Assembly: GCA_021798915.1 (NCBI GenBank)
Contig: JAJZBM010000003.1
Span: 124,001-188,000, forward strand
Source of the DNA: Pseudomonadota bacterium
GTDB lineage: Bacteria > Pseudomonadota > Alphaproteobacteria > Acetobacterales > Acetobacteraceae
DNA: 64,000 nt
Direction of reading: 5' to 3'
Shown piece by piece: positions 19,368 to 29,023 of the stretch. Position 1 is the stretch's first letter. Every line of letters starts with the position of its first letter. The notes beneath the pieces are model-generated. The model did not search any database and was not told the origin of the DNA. It was given only the letters and a program-made list of their open reading frames with translations. A program made the position numbers and the translations under genes.

Positions 19368-20957
19368 TTATGTTTTCTTGACGTTCCAGAACAACGGCAG
19401 GCCTTTGAGAAGATCCGTCATATTGCTGCGATGCGCGGTCGGCTGATAATAAAGCCCGAGCGGCAGAAACGGGACATCGATGAAGGCCTGGCGTTGGATC
19501 GCCTCGCAGATCGTTTTCTGCGCCGCCAAATCAGGTGCTGCGAACCATTGATCGCGCAAACTTTCCAGTTTCGGCGCCGTCGGCCAGCCGAACCAGGCTT
19601 TGTCGCCATTGCCGCGGAGCGCGACATAGCCCGCCGGGGTGAACTGATCGAGACCCGAAAACGAGGTGAAAAACACGCTCCAGCCGCCTTTTTCCGGCGA
19701 ATCCCGTTTCGCCCGCCGCTGCACGACGGTACCCCAGTCGGTCGCCTGTACATCGACATTGAGGCCGGCGCGCTTCAACATATCGGCGCCGACCACGCCC
19801 ATCGCGTTCAACACCGGAAAATCGGTCGAGATCATGGCGACCACGCGTTCGCCCTTATAACCCGCAGCAGCGAGATCGCGCTTGACCTTGTCGTAATCAC
19901 GCGGCCCGCGCAGCACGTCCATCCCCGCCGCGCTCGCCATCGGCGAAGCAGGTGGGAAATAGCCGAGATCGCCACGCCATAATGACGGATCGGTGCCGGC
20001 GACCGCCGTCATCTCGTCGCTTTCGCTGACCGCGCCGAGAAGCGCCTGGCGGATCGCAGGATTGTCGAATGGCGGCCAGAGATGGTTGAACCGCGCCATC
20101 GAGGGGAATCCGGTCGGGTCGATCTGCTGGACGACCACATTCGCATCCCCTTTCAACAGCCCGAGAAGATCGAAAGTCGGCTGTTCCCACCAATCGATTT
20201 CGCCGCTTTGCAAGGCGCCGGCGGCGGTCGCCGAATCGGGGACGATATGCCATTCGATGCGATCGAAATGGGCGATTTTCGGCCCCGAGATCCATTCCGG
20301 CGTGCCGCTCTCACGCGGATGATAATCGGCGAAACGCTCATAGACGGCGAGCGAGCCGGGCACCCGCTCGCTCGCCTTGAAGCGATAGGGGCCGCTTCCG
20401 ACCATTTCGGTGACGGCGGTGAAGGGGTCGGTTTTCGCCAGCCGCTCCGGCATCATCGCCGGCATGTTGCTCGCCGCCTTGCCGAGCGCGTCGGGAAGCA
20501 GGGGGAAGGGGTTTTTGAGGCGAAAGACAATGGTACGGTCGTCGGCCGCAGCGATTTCGTCGCTCGCGGCCAGCAACGCCGAGCCGAACGCATCGCGCTT
20601 GCCCCAGCGCTGGATGGAGGCGACGCAATCGCGCGCCAGAACCGGCTCGCCGTCGTGGAATTTCAAGCCCTCGCGGAGCCGCAACCGCCAGAGCTTGCCG
20701 TCCGCCTCGGCGCCGGCGCTCTCCAGCATCTGAAGTTGCGGGCGGAACTGGGCATCGATGCCGAATAACGTATCGAACACCAGAAACCCGTGGTTGCGGG
20801 TGACGTAGGCGGTGGTCCAGACCGGATCGAGAATGGCGAGATCGGCCTGGGGAATGAATTTCAACAGCCGCGTCTCGGCCGCGTGGCCGATGCGTGGCGC
20901 GCTGAGCGGCAACAGCGCGGCACCCGTCGCCGCTTGCAGAAATGCCCGCCGTTTCAT
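19368..20957 (-). CDS. ABC transporter substrate-binding protein, family 5 (copy 2, tandem paralog)
   Basis: MKRRAFLQAATGAALLPLSAPRIGHAAETRLLKFIPQADLAILDP; colinear with copy 1 (shared blocks ...ALQSGEIDWWE..., ...WGTVxxRRAKxDxPxxGGW...). Confidence 0.91.
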   Translation of the reverse strand: MKRRAFLQAATGAALLPLSAPRIGHAAETRLLKFIPQADLAILDPVWTTAYVTRNHGFLVFDTLFGIDAQFRPQLQMLESAGAEADGKLWRLRLREGLKFHDGEPVLARDCVASIQRWGKRDAFGSALLAASDEIAAADDRTIVFRLKNPFPLLPDALGKAASNMPAMMPERLAKTDPFTAVTEMVGSGPYRFKASERVPGSLAVYERFADYHPRESGTPEWISGPKIAHFDRIEWHIVPDSATAAGALQSGEIDWWEQPTFDLLGLLKGDANVVVQQIDPTGFPSMARFNHLWPPFDNPAIRQALLGAVSESDEMTAVAGTDPSLWRGDLGYFPPASPMASAAGMDVLRGPRDYDKVKRDLAAAGYKGERVVAMISTDFPVLNAMGVVGADMLKRAGLNVDVQATDWGTVVQRRAKRDSPEKGGWSVFFTSFSGLDQFTPAGYVALRGNGDKAWFGWPTAPKLESLRDQWFAAPDLAAQKTICEAIQRQAFIDVPFLPLGLYYQPTAHRSNMTDLLKGLPLFWNVKKT

Positions 20958-21113
20958 CGCTTTGCTCCCTGTTTGCCTCCGCCGAGCGCATAGTCCGCGG
21001 CCAGCGGCGTTTTCTTGGCCGACACGATGGCAGCCAAGACCGCGCGCGGCAAGAGCTTGCAAGACGCGGACCAGAGTTGCCGAGCCGAGCACAAGGCGGC
21101 TATGCGAGGCGGC

Positions 21114-21530
21114 ATGGAAACCCGGTTCGCGCCCGCCACCCGCCCTCACGCCGCGTTCGGCGAATTTTTCCGCTTCGGCGCCGTCGGCGCGTTGGGGTTT
21201 GTGGTCGATACCGCGACGGTCTACGCCCTCGCCGGCGCACTCGGCCTCTATGGCGCCGGCGCCATCGCCTATCTGGTCGCGGCGAGCACGAATTGGGCGT
21301 TGAACCGCATCTGGACCTTTCGCCACCGCCGCGCGGACGGCCTCTTGCGGCAATGGGCCCGGTTTTTGGTGACCAACACCGCCGGTTTCGTGGTCAATCG
21401 CGGCGTGTATGCGGCATTGATCGCGTTTTCGCCGCTCGTTCACGCCCATCCGGTGCTGGCGGTGGCGGCGGGGGCGATCGCCGGGATGGGGCTCAATTTT
21501 TTTGCCGCCCGACGCTTTGTGTTCCGCTGA
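21114..21530 (+). CDS. GtrA-like family membrane protein
   Basis: FFRFGAVGALGFVVDTATVYAL, STNWALNRIWTFR, GMGLNFFAARRFVFR. Confidence 0.85.
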   Translation: METRFAPATRPHAAFGEFFRFGAVGALGFVVDTATVYALAGALGLYGAGAIAYLVAASTNWALNRIWTFRHRRADGLLRQWARFLVTNTAGFVVNRGVYAALIAFSPLVHAHPVLAVAAGAIAGMGLNFFAARRFVFR

Positions 21531-21572
21531 TCCCTTCCCGGCCCGCCGCCTCATGCGCCATAGTCCGGGCGC

Positions 21573-22187
21573 ATGATCGATCACGGGCTCCTCCTCTATG
21601 CCGGGTTATGGCTGAGCTTCGCGCTCGGCCATAGCGTCCTCGCCTCGGTGGGGGGGCGGCTCTTTCTCGCGCGGCTCGCCGGCCGCGGCGACCGGCTGCT
21701 CTATAATATCATCGCCCTCCTCCATCTGGCGCTGGTGCTTGGGCTCGGCGAGATGTGGCTCGGCGGGCGGGCGGCGTTCGCCTTCCCCTGGCCGCTCGAT
21801 ATTCTGCGCGGCGCCGCCATCCTCGCCGGCATCGCGATTTTGCTGATCGCCGGGCGTTCTTATGATCCGGCGCGGTTTTTCGGGCTGGCGCAGCTCCGCG
21901 CCGGAGCGCCGGAGCGGGCTTTGCCGGCCGAGGCGCTGGTCACCAGCGGGCTCAACCGCCGCGTCCGCCACCCGCTCTATCTCGGGCTCCTGCTCCTGGT
22001 CTGGGGCGATGTGCATGCGCCGTTCACACTCGCCACCGCGTTTTTTGCGACGCTCTATGTCCTGATCGGCATCCATTTCGAGGAAAGGAAGCTGCGGCGT
22101 CTCTACGGCGCCAGTTATGAGGCCTATCGCGCCGCGGTGCCGATGCTCATCCCGCGCCTCGTCGGGTGGCGGCAAGCCGGGAAATGA
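21573..22187 (+). CDS. NnrU/isoprenylcysteine methyltransferase-like membrane protein
   Basis: VRHPLYLGLLLLVWG ... HFEERKLRRLYGASYEAYRAAVPMLIPR C-terminal motif of PEMT/ICMT-like proteins. Confidence 0.75.
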   Translation: MIDHGLLLYAGLWLSFALGHSVLASVGGRLFLARLAGRGDRLLYNIIALLHLALVLGLGEMWLGGRAAFAFPWPLDILRGAAILAGIAILLIAGRSYDPARFFGLAQLRAGAPERALPAEALVTSGLNRRVRHPLYLGLLLLVWGDVHAPFTLATAFFATLYVLIGIHFEERKLRRLYGASYEAYRAAVPMLIPRLVGWRQAGK

Positions 22188-22197
22188 GCGCAGCAGA

Positions 22198-23649
22198 TCA
22201 GGCGCCGCCACCCCCCTGAATACGGGCGATGGTTTGCGTCGTCGAATGGCCGGGCAAAGTCTCGCAGATCACTACCCGCCCGCCCGCCGCCAGCACCATA
22301 TCGGCACCGACCACCGTCTCGATGCGATAATCCCCGCCCTTGAACAGGATATCGGGCAGTATCCGGCCGATCAGGGCCAATGGCGTATCCTCGGTGAAGG
22401 CGACCACGGCATCGACCGGGCGCAGCGCCGCGATCACCGCCGCCCGCGCCGGGAGCGGATTGACCGGCCGCGACGGTCCCTTGAGCCGGCCGATGCTGGC
22501 ATCGTCATTCAGCGCGACGATCAAACGGTCGCATTGCGCGCGCGCGGCGGTGAGGAGTGCGACATGGCCGGCATGTAGAATATCGAAGCAGCCATTGGTG
22601 AAGCCGACGCTGAGCCCCTGGCGCTTCCAGCGCGCGACCAGCGCCAGCCCCTCGGCGAGGGGGCGAAGCGCCACCGGCGCCGGCGCGGTGCCATCGGCCT
22701 CGGCGGCGGCGATCTCGCGGCGCAGCTCCTCGATCGAGACCGTCGCCGTGCCGACCTTGCTCACCACCACCGCCGCCGCCGCGTTGGCGATCCGCATCGC
22801 CTGTGGCAACGCCTGGCCCGCCGCCTCGGCGAGCGCCAGCGTCGCGATCACGGTGTCACCGGCGCCCGAGACATCGAATACCTCGCGGGCATGCGCGGGG
22901 ACGCTGTGGACGGCGCCTTCCGGCTCGACCAGCACCATCCCTTTTTCCGAACGGGTGACGAGGATCGCCGCCCCCCCGGCCGCTTCCATGACATGCCGCG
23001 CCGCCGCGACCACCGCCGCCTCATCGCCCACCGGCATACGCGCGGCGGCGGCGAGTTCCTTGAGGTTGGGGGTGATGCAGGTCGCGCCCCGGTAGCGGGC
23101 ATATTCCTCGCTCTTGGGATCGACGAACACCGAAACGCCGCCCGCCCGCGCGCCTTCCATGGCGGCGGCGATGACCGCCGGGCTCAATACCCCCTTGCCG
23201 TAGTCAGAGACCACCACCGCCCGCGCCCCCGCCATCGCGCCGATGATCGCCGCGATCAGCGCCGCCTCCTCCTCGGGCTGGAGGGCGAGACTGCTTTCCT
23301 CGTCGGTGCGGACGATCTGCTGGCGAGAAGCGACGAAGCGGGTCTTGGTGATGGTGGGTCGCGAGCGGCTCGCGACCAGCGCCGGGACGATGCCGGGATG
23401 GGTGGCGATCTCGGCGGAAAGCGCGCGCCCCGCCTCATCCTCGCCGATCACCCCGACCAGCACCGCACGGCCGCCGAGTGCCGCGATATTGGCGGCGACA
23501 TTGCCGGCGCCGCCGAGCGTCACCCGGCTGCGCCGCACCCGAATGACCGGCACCGGCGCCTCGGGCGAAATTCGCTCGACCTCACCCTCGATGAAACGGT
23601 CGAGCATGACATCGCCGACACAAAGCACCGTGACCCCGGAAAAATCCAT
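22198..23649 (-). CDS. hldE: Bifunctional heptose 7-phosphate kinase/heptose 1-phosphate adenylyltransferase
   Basis: PfkB-type kinase domain plus C-terminal FTNGCFDILHAGHVALL nucleotidyltransferase. Confidence 0.93.
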   Translation of the reverse strand: MDFSGVTVLCVGDVMLDRFIEGEVERISPEAPVPVIRVRRSRVTLGGAGNVAANIAALGGRAVLVGVIGEDEAGRALSAEIATHPGIVPALVASRSRPTITKTRFVASRQQIVRTDEESSLALQPEEEAALIAAIIGAMAGARAVVVSDYGKGVLSPAVIAAAMEGARAGGVSVFVDPKSEEYARYRGATCITPNLKELAAAARMPVGDEAAVVAAARHVMEAAGGAAILVTRSEKGMVLVEPEGAVHSVPAHAREVFDVSGAGDTVIATLALAEAAGQALPQAMRIANAAAAVVVSKVGTATVSIEELRREIAAAEADGTAPAPVALRPLAEGLALVARWKRQGLSVGFTNGCFDILHAGHVALLTAARAQCDRLIVALNDDASIGRLKGPSRPVNPLPARAAVIAALRPVDAVVAFTEDTPLALIGRILPDILFKGGDYRIETVVGADMVLAAGGRVVICETLPGHSTTQTIARIQGGGGA

Positions 23650-23750
23650 CTCTTCCCCGCGTTCGATTTCGGTCCGCCATCTACCCGGCGAGGGTCGCCT
23701 TTGTCCATCAACGCTTGACCATCCGCCCGACTTGCCGCCAAGAGACGGGG

Positions 23751-24152
23751 ATGGACGATCTTCGCGGCTTCGCCTCTCATCTCAGCGACCTCCTCGGGTT
23801 CACCCTGCTCGAATGGCGGGAGGGTTTCGCGCGCGTGCATTGCGCGATCCACGCCCATCATCTCAATCGCGGCGGCATCGTCCATGGTGGCGTCTTGATG
23901 ACGCTGCTCGATGAGGCCGGCGCCGCCGCCGGTGTTTTTGCCGCCGAACGCGCCCAACGGCGGCACTCCGTCACCGTCTCGCTCAACTGCCAGTTCACCG
24001 GCCGCGCCGAAACCGGCGTGATGATCGCGACCGGCGAGGTGGTGCGCTCAGGTCGCAACCTCTATTTCAGCCGCTCGGAAGTGCGGAGCGAATCTGGCGA
24101 ACTGCTCGCCTTCGGCGCCAGCACCCATCGCTGGCGGCGCTCATCTCAGTAA
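23751..24152 (+). CDS. PaaI family (hotdog) thioesterase
   Basis: HHLNRGGIVHGGVLMTLLDEAGAAAG hotdog motif. Confidence 0.85.
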   Translation: MDDLRGFASHLSDLLGFTLLEWREGFARVHCAIHAHHLNRGGIVHGGVLMTLLDEAGAAAGVFAAERAQRRHSVTVSLNCQFTGRAETGVMIATGEVVRSGRNLYFSRSEVRSESGELLAFGASTHRWRRSSQ

Positions 24153-24280
24153 AAAACTTCTTTTTCTGAAGAAAAAGAAGCAAAAAGACTTTTTTCTTTT
24201 GAGCAGTGCCTGCGGCACTGCTCAGCGCTTAAATGGATAAAAGTTTTTTGGTTCTTTTTTACAAAAAAGAACCGCTTTCT
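24151..24280. repeat. Composite repeat element: two inverted copies of an AT-rich hairpin flanking a central hairpin
   Basis: Left arm 24157-24193 (37 bp identical to 7323-7359); central GAGCAGTGCC-TGC-GGCACTGCTC 24201-24223; right arm AAAAGTTTTTTGGTTCTTTTTTACAAAAAAGAACC from 24239 to 24273 resembles the reverse complement of the left arm; sits between convergent genes. Confidence 0.8.
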
Positions 24281-24286
24281 TGATTC

Positions 24287-25255
24287 TTACTCTACCAGAT
24301 TACGCGGCTTCTGGCCTTTGAGGATAGAAGCGATGCCCTCGAGCGCGAGTGCACCCATGCCGTCGCGGGTTTCCACCGTCGCGCTGCCGAGATGGGGCAG
24401 AAGGACGATGTTTTCGAGCGTGAGATAGCCGGGATCGAGCTTCGGCTCGTTATTATAGACGTCGAGCCCGGCGAAGGCGACGTGGCCGCTTTTGAGCGCC
24501 GCGATGAGGGCAGCATCGTCGATCAGCGTCCCGCGCGCGGCGTTCACCACCACAGCGCCCTTGGGCAGTTGCGCGATGCGGGCCGCGTTCAGCCAGTGGC
24601 GCGTGCCCTCACCACCTGGCGCATTGAGCGACAGCACCTGGCATTGGGCGAGGAACGCTGCGTCATTGTCATGAAAAATCGCGCCTTTTTCCAGATCCGG
24701 CGGCAGGCGGGTCTGGTCGCGGTAATGGATTTCCATCCCGAAAGCAGTGGCCATGCGGGCGACCTCGCGGCCGATGCGGCCCATGCCGAAAATCCCCAGC
24801 CGGCGGCCCGAGACCTGGGTGCCGAGGAGCTGGGTCGGCGCCCAGCCATGCCATTTCCCGGCCCGCACCAACCGCTCGCCCTCGCCGGCGCGGCGGGCGG
24901 CGGCGAGGATCAGCAGCATGGCAATCTCGGCGGTGGCGACCGAAAGCACGTCCGGCGTGTTGCAGACCGCGATCCCGCGGGCCCGCGCGGCGGCGACGTC
25001 GATATGATCGAAGCCGACGCTGAACGTGCCGATGGCTTTGACGCATGCCGGCAAGGTGGCGATGGTCGCGGCATCCAGCCGGTCGCCGGGGGCGGTGAGG
25101 ATGGCGTCGGCGCCCTCGGCGCGCTGGGCGAGTTCGGCGGCGGTGTAGATCCGATCCTCGGGGTTGAGCCGCGCCTCAAACAGGCGCGCGGCGCGTTCCT
25201 CCACGGCGGCGGGCAGGCGGCGGGTGACGAGGAGGGTGGGTTTGCTCATGCTCAA
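24287..25255 (-). CDS. D-isomer-specific 2-hydroxyacid dehydrogenase (glyoxylate reductase-like)
   Basis: GRRLGIFGMGRIGREVARMATAFGM, VVVNAARGTLIDDAAL, LPHLGSATVETRDGM. Confidence 0.92.
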   Translation of the reverse strand: MSMSKPTLLVTRRLPAAVEERAARLFEARLNPEDRIYTAAELAQRAEGADAILTAPGDRLDAATIATLPACVKAIGTFSVGFDHIDVAAARARGIAVCNTPDVLSVATAEIAMLLILAAARRAGEGERLVRAGKWHGWAPTQLLGTQVSGRRLGIFGMGRIGREVARMATAFGMEIHYRDQTRLPPDLEKGAIFHDNDAAFLAQCQVLSLNAPGGEGTRHWLNAARIAQLPKGAVVVNAARGTLIDDAALIAALKSGHVAFAGLDVYNNEPKLDPGYLTLENIVLLPHLGSATVETRDGMGALALEGIASILKGQKPRNLVE

Positions 25256-25437
25256 CTCCAGTAAACTGCCAGGAAATCAGGTCGCACGGGCGTGAACCGG
25301 ACGAAACTGCGGGATCGGGCGCGGGCCCGACGAGAGACCCTACCCGGCCTGCGCCGGGTGCGCCATCATGGCCGACCGGCGCGGCCTGGGGAAGGCCCGG
25401 CGGGGAAAATTCCCGCCTCTCGCCTTTCCCTTGCCCC

Positions 25438-25463
25438 CGGTCACTTCTTACGATCACTTCTTA
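25438..25463. repeat. Tandem 13-mer pair
   Basis: CGGTCACTTCTTA followed immediately by CGATCACTTCTTA (one mismatch) in the divergent intergenic region. Confidence 0.7.
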
Positions 25464-25559
25464 GCGTGCGCTTTGGCCGATCCTTGGCGTGCCCCTTAAA
25501 ACAAAATATAATTCTCCCCATGGAGCGGCCGCGCTAGAACTCCTGCCACTGGTCCGGGT

Positions 25560-25581
25560 AAACCTCCGGAGGCGGAGGTTT
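25560..25581. repeat. Inverted repeat upstream of RND gene
   Basis: AAACCTCC-GGAGGC-GGAGGTTT, 8-bp perfect stem. Confidence 0.55.
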
Positions 25582-25656
25582 CGGCGTGGCCAAATTGGTT
25601 GCGCGCCTCCTCAGGCAACGCAGTCTCGAATAGGCAAATAAAGGCGAGCACGGTCG

Positions 25657-28600
25657 ATGTGGATTGTTCAAGTCGCGCTGCGGCGACCCTATACCTTCGT
25701 TGTCCTCGCGATTTTGATTCTGCTGTTCGGCACGCTGTCCGCGATTCGCACGCCGAAGGACGTGTTCCCCTCGATCGACATTCCGGTGGTCGCGGTGGTG
25801 TTCCAATACAACGGGATGCTGCCGAACGATATTTCCGGCCGGTTCGTCTACTTTTTCGAACGCACCGTCATGGCGACCACGGTCGATATCGAGCACATCG
25901 AATCGAATTCGATGATCGATTACGGGATCATCAAGATTTTCTTCGACAATCACGTCAATATCGCCGCCGCGCTCTCCGAGGTGACGGCGACGGCGCAGGT
26001 GGTGTTGAAATTCTTCCCGCGCGGCTCGGTGCCGCCCTTCGTGTTGTTCTACAATGCCGCTTCGATTCCGGTCATTTCCATGACCGCCTCCAGCACGACG
26101 GTGCCGGAGACGATTCTTTTCGACTATTCCAATAACGTCATCCGCCCGGCGCTCTCCTCGGTGCAGGGCACCGCGATTCTGACCCCCTATGGCGGCAAAT
26201 ACCGCATGGTCATCGCCGACCTCAACCCGCAGGCGATGCAGGCCAACGCGCTTTCGCCGCAGGACGTTACCAGCCAGCTCAACGAGCAGAATCTCATCCT
26301 GCCGGCGGGGACGCAAAAGATCGGCAAATATGAGTGGGACATGATGCTGACCGACCAGCCGCGCAGCATCGCCGAGATGAACCGTTTCCCGATCAAGAAG
26401 GCCAACGGCACCGTCATCTACATGAAGGACATCGCCTTCGTGCATGACGGCGCCATCCCGCAGACCAACATGGTGCGGGTGAACGGCGAACGGGCGATTC
26501 TGATGCCGGTGGTCAAGGCCGGCGCGGTCTCCACCCTCGATATCGTCCAGGGCGTCAAGGACCGCATGCCACTGATCGAGGAAACCGTGCCCAAGGGCAT
26601 GGAACTCCATCTCGTCGGCGATCAGTCGGTGTTCGTGAAAGCAGCGATCGAGGGCGTGGTGCGCGAGGCGATCATCGCCGCGGTGCTGACGGCGCTGATG
26701 ATCCTTTTGTTCCTCGGCTCGGTGCGCTCGACGATCATCATCGCGGTCTCGATCCCGCTCTCGGTCCTGTCCTCGATCGTTGTGCTCTCGGCGATTGGCC
26801 AGACCATCAACACGCTGACCCTCGGCGGGCTCGCGCTCGCCGTCGGCATGCTGGTCGATGAAGCGACGGTGACGATCGAGAATTTCAACTATCACATGGA
26901 GATGGGGAAAGACATCGAGACCGCGATTCTCGATGGCGCGCAGCAGATCGTCGTCCCCGCTTTGCTTTCGCTGCTCTCGATCAGCATCGTGTTCGCGCCG
27001 ATGTGGCTTTTGACCGGCGTCTCCTATTATCTCTTCACGCCGCTCGCGGAAGCGGTGATTTTCGCCATGATCGCCTCCTTCATCCTCTCGCGCACCCTGG
27101 TGCCGACGATGGCGGTGTTCATGCTGCGCGGGGTCGCCGAGCATCACCAGCAGGAATTGAAAAGAAAGCAACAGGGTGACGAACACGCGCTCGAACACCC
27201 GAAATCGCGCAACCCGTTCGTGCGCTTCCAGCAGGGATTCGAGCGTGGCTTTGCCCGTATGCGTGATAGCTACCATAACATGCTCGCGGGCATTCTCGCC
27301 ATCCGCTATGTTTTCGTCGGTGTCTTTCTGGCCTTCACCGTCGGCTCGGTGGTGGCGCTCGGCCCCTGGCTCGGGCAGATCTTCTTCCCCGGCGTCGATG
27401 CCGGCGTGATGTATCTGCACATCCGCGCCCAGACCGGAACCCGCATCGAGGAAACCGCACGGCTCTCGCAAGAGGTCGAGGATTACATCCGCACCGTGAT
27501 CCCGAAGGACGAATTGCAAACCTTCGTCGACAATATCGATCTCCCCGTCGCCGGTATCCCGCTCGCTTATCTCAGCACCGGCTCCTTCGGCCCTGAGGAC
27601 GCCGATGTCCTGATCACCCTCGATCGTGATCATCACGGCCCGACCGCCGATTACGTCGCCTTCCTGCGCCGCCAATTGCCGCTGCATTTCCCGGGCACGA
27701 CGTTCTATTTCATGCCCGCCGACATGAACACGCAGATCCTCAATTTCGGCCGCCCGTCACCGATCGACATCCAGGTGACCGGCCCCGATCTCGACAACAA
27801 CTATGCGTTTGCGATGCGGCTCTATCGCGAAATTCTCCGCGTGCCGGGTCTCGTCGATACCCATCTCGCGCAGCCGTTCAACTATCCGACCTTCCAGGTC
27901 GATATCGATCGCAGCTACGCGATGATGGTTGGCCTGACCGAATCCGATGTCACCAACTCGATGCTCACTTCGCTCTATTCCAATCTGCAGGTCAGCCCGA
28001 ATTTCTATCTCGACTACAAGACCGGCATCACCTACTTCCTGGTCGGCCAGACGCCGCAATATCGGATCGACACGATGAACGATCTGATCAACATGCCGAT
28101 CTCGAACCCGGGCGATTTCAAACTCTCTGGCAAGACCACACAGGTTCTGGGGGCGCTCGCCACCGTCAAGGCGGTCGGCCGTCCGGGCATGGTCTCGCAT
28201 TACAACGTGCAGCCGATGGAGGAGATTTTCGCCGCCGTGCAAGGGCGTGATCTCGGCGGCGTGTCGACCGATATCAACCGGGTGATCGCCGCCAACCTGA
28301 AATACCGCCCGCCCGGCGTCGCGGTCGCGGTGCGTGGCCAGGTGGACACCATGAACACCGCCTATGCCCAGCTCTTCGCCGGCCTGGTCGGGTCGATCGT
28401 GCTGATCTATCTCCTGCTCGTCGTGAATTTCCAATCCTGGCTCGATCCCTTCATCATCATCACCGCGCTACCGGCGGCGATCGCCGGCATCGTCTGGATG
28501 CTGTTCGTGACACACACGCCGCTTTCGGTGCCGGCGCTGACCGGGGCGATCATGTGCATGGGGGTCGCGACCGCGAACTCCATCCTGGTCGTCGCCTTCG

Positions 28601-28911
28601 CGCGCGAGCAATTGGCGGAAGGCATGAATTCGACGAAGGCGGCGCTCGAAGCTGGGTTCGTGCGTCTGCGCCCGGTCTTGATGACGGCGTCGGCGATGAT
28701 CATCGGCATGATCCCGATGTCGCTCGGCCTCGGCGATGGCGGCGAGCAGAACGCCCCGCTCGGCCGCGCCGTGGTCGGCGGCCTCTTGTTCGCAACCGTC
28801 TCGACGTTGGTCTTCGTCCCCACCGTCTTTGCCATCCTCCATCGCAAGGACAATGCCGACGCACCGACGTCCGACGGACCGCAAGGGGCGGCCGCGCATC
28901 CGCAGCACTGA
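25657..28911 (+). CDS. RND family efflux transporter permease (AcrB-like)
   Basis: 1084 aa, duplicated RND topology, GGLALAVGMLVDEATVTIEN, FVPTVFAILH C-terminus. Confidence 0.92.
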   Translation: MWIVQVALRRPYTFVVLAILILLFGTLSAIRTPKDVFPSIDIPVVAVVFQYNGMLPNDISGRFVYFFERTVMATTVDIEHIESNSMIDYGIIKIFFDNHVNIAAALSEVTATAQVVLKFFPRGSVPPFVLFYNAASIPVISMTASSTTVPETILFDYSNNVIRPALSSVQGTAILTPYGGKYRMVIADLNPQAMQANALSPQDVTSQLNEQNLILPAGTQKIGKYEWDMMLTDQPRSIAEMNRFPIKKANGTVIYMKDIAFVHDGAIPQTNMVRVNGERAILMPVVKAGAVSTLDIVQGVKDRMPLIEETVPKGMELHLVGDQSVFVKAAIEGVVREAIIAAVLTALMILLFLGSVRSTIIIAVSIPLSVLSSIVVLSAIGQTINTLTLGGLALAVGMLVDEATVTIENFNYHMEMGKDIETAILDGAQQIVVPALLSLLSISIVFAPMWLLTGVSYYLFTPLAEAVIFAMIASFILSRTLVPTMAVFMLRGVAEHHQQELKRKQQGDEHALEHPKSRNPFVRFQQGFERGFARMRDSYHNMLAGILAIRYVFVGVFLAFTVGSVVALGPWLGQIFFPGVDAGVMYLHIRAQTGTRIEETARLSQEVEDYIRTVIPKDELQTFVDNIDLPVAGIPLAYLSTGSFGPEDADVLITLDRDHHGPTADYVAFLRRQLPLHFPGTTFYFMPADMNTQILNFGRPSPIDIQVTGPDLDNNYAFAMRLYREILRVPGLVDTHLAQPFNYPTFQVDIDRSYAMMVGLTESDVTNSMLTSLYSNLQVSPNFYLDYKTGITYFLVGQTPQYRIDTMNDLINMPISNPGDFKLSGKTTQVLGALATVKAVGRPGMVSHYNVQPMEEIFAAVQGRDLGGVSTDINRVIAANLKYRPPGVAVAVRGQVDTMNTAYAQLFAGLVGSIVLIYLLLVVNFQSWLDPFIIITALPAAIAGIVWMLFVTHTPLSVPALTGAIMCMGVATANSILVVAFAREQLAEGMNSTKAALEAGFVRLRPVLMTASAMIIGMIPMSLGLGDGGEQNAPLGRAVVGGLLFATVSTLVFVPTVFAILHRKDNADAPTSDGPQGAAAHPQH

Positions 28912-29023
28912 CCCGGTCATGCCCGGCCCGGCCCGATCCCTGGCCGGGCCGAGCGAATTTCCCATCGGGAATTGGCACCTCGGCGTCGGCGGCATACTCT
29001 CTCCCATCCGATGGAGGGATCGC

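Noticed and set aside
25525-25541. GCGGCCGC-G-CTAGAACT resembles the NotI/XbaI part of a pBluescript polylinker
   Set aside because: One mismatch destroys the XbaI site and the following bases do not match SpeI/BamHI/SmaI; a similar GGAGCGGCCGCG occurs at ~10748, so chance in GC-rich DNA is more likely than vector.
25534-27687. 717-aa His/Arg/Asp-rich ORF on the minus strand
   Set aside because: Antisense shadow of the RND transporter; composition typical of reverse-frame translation.
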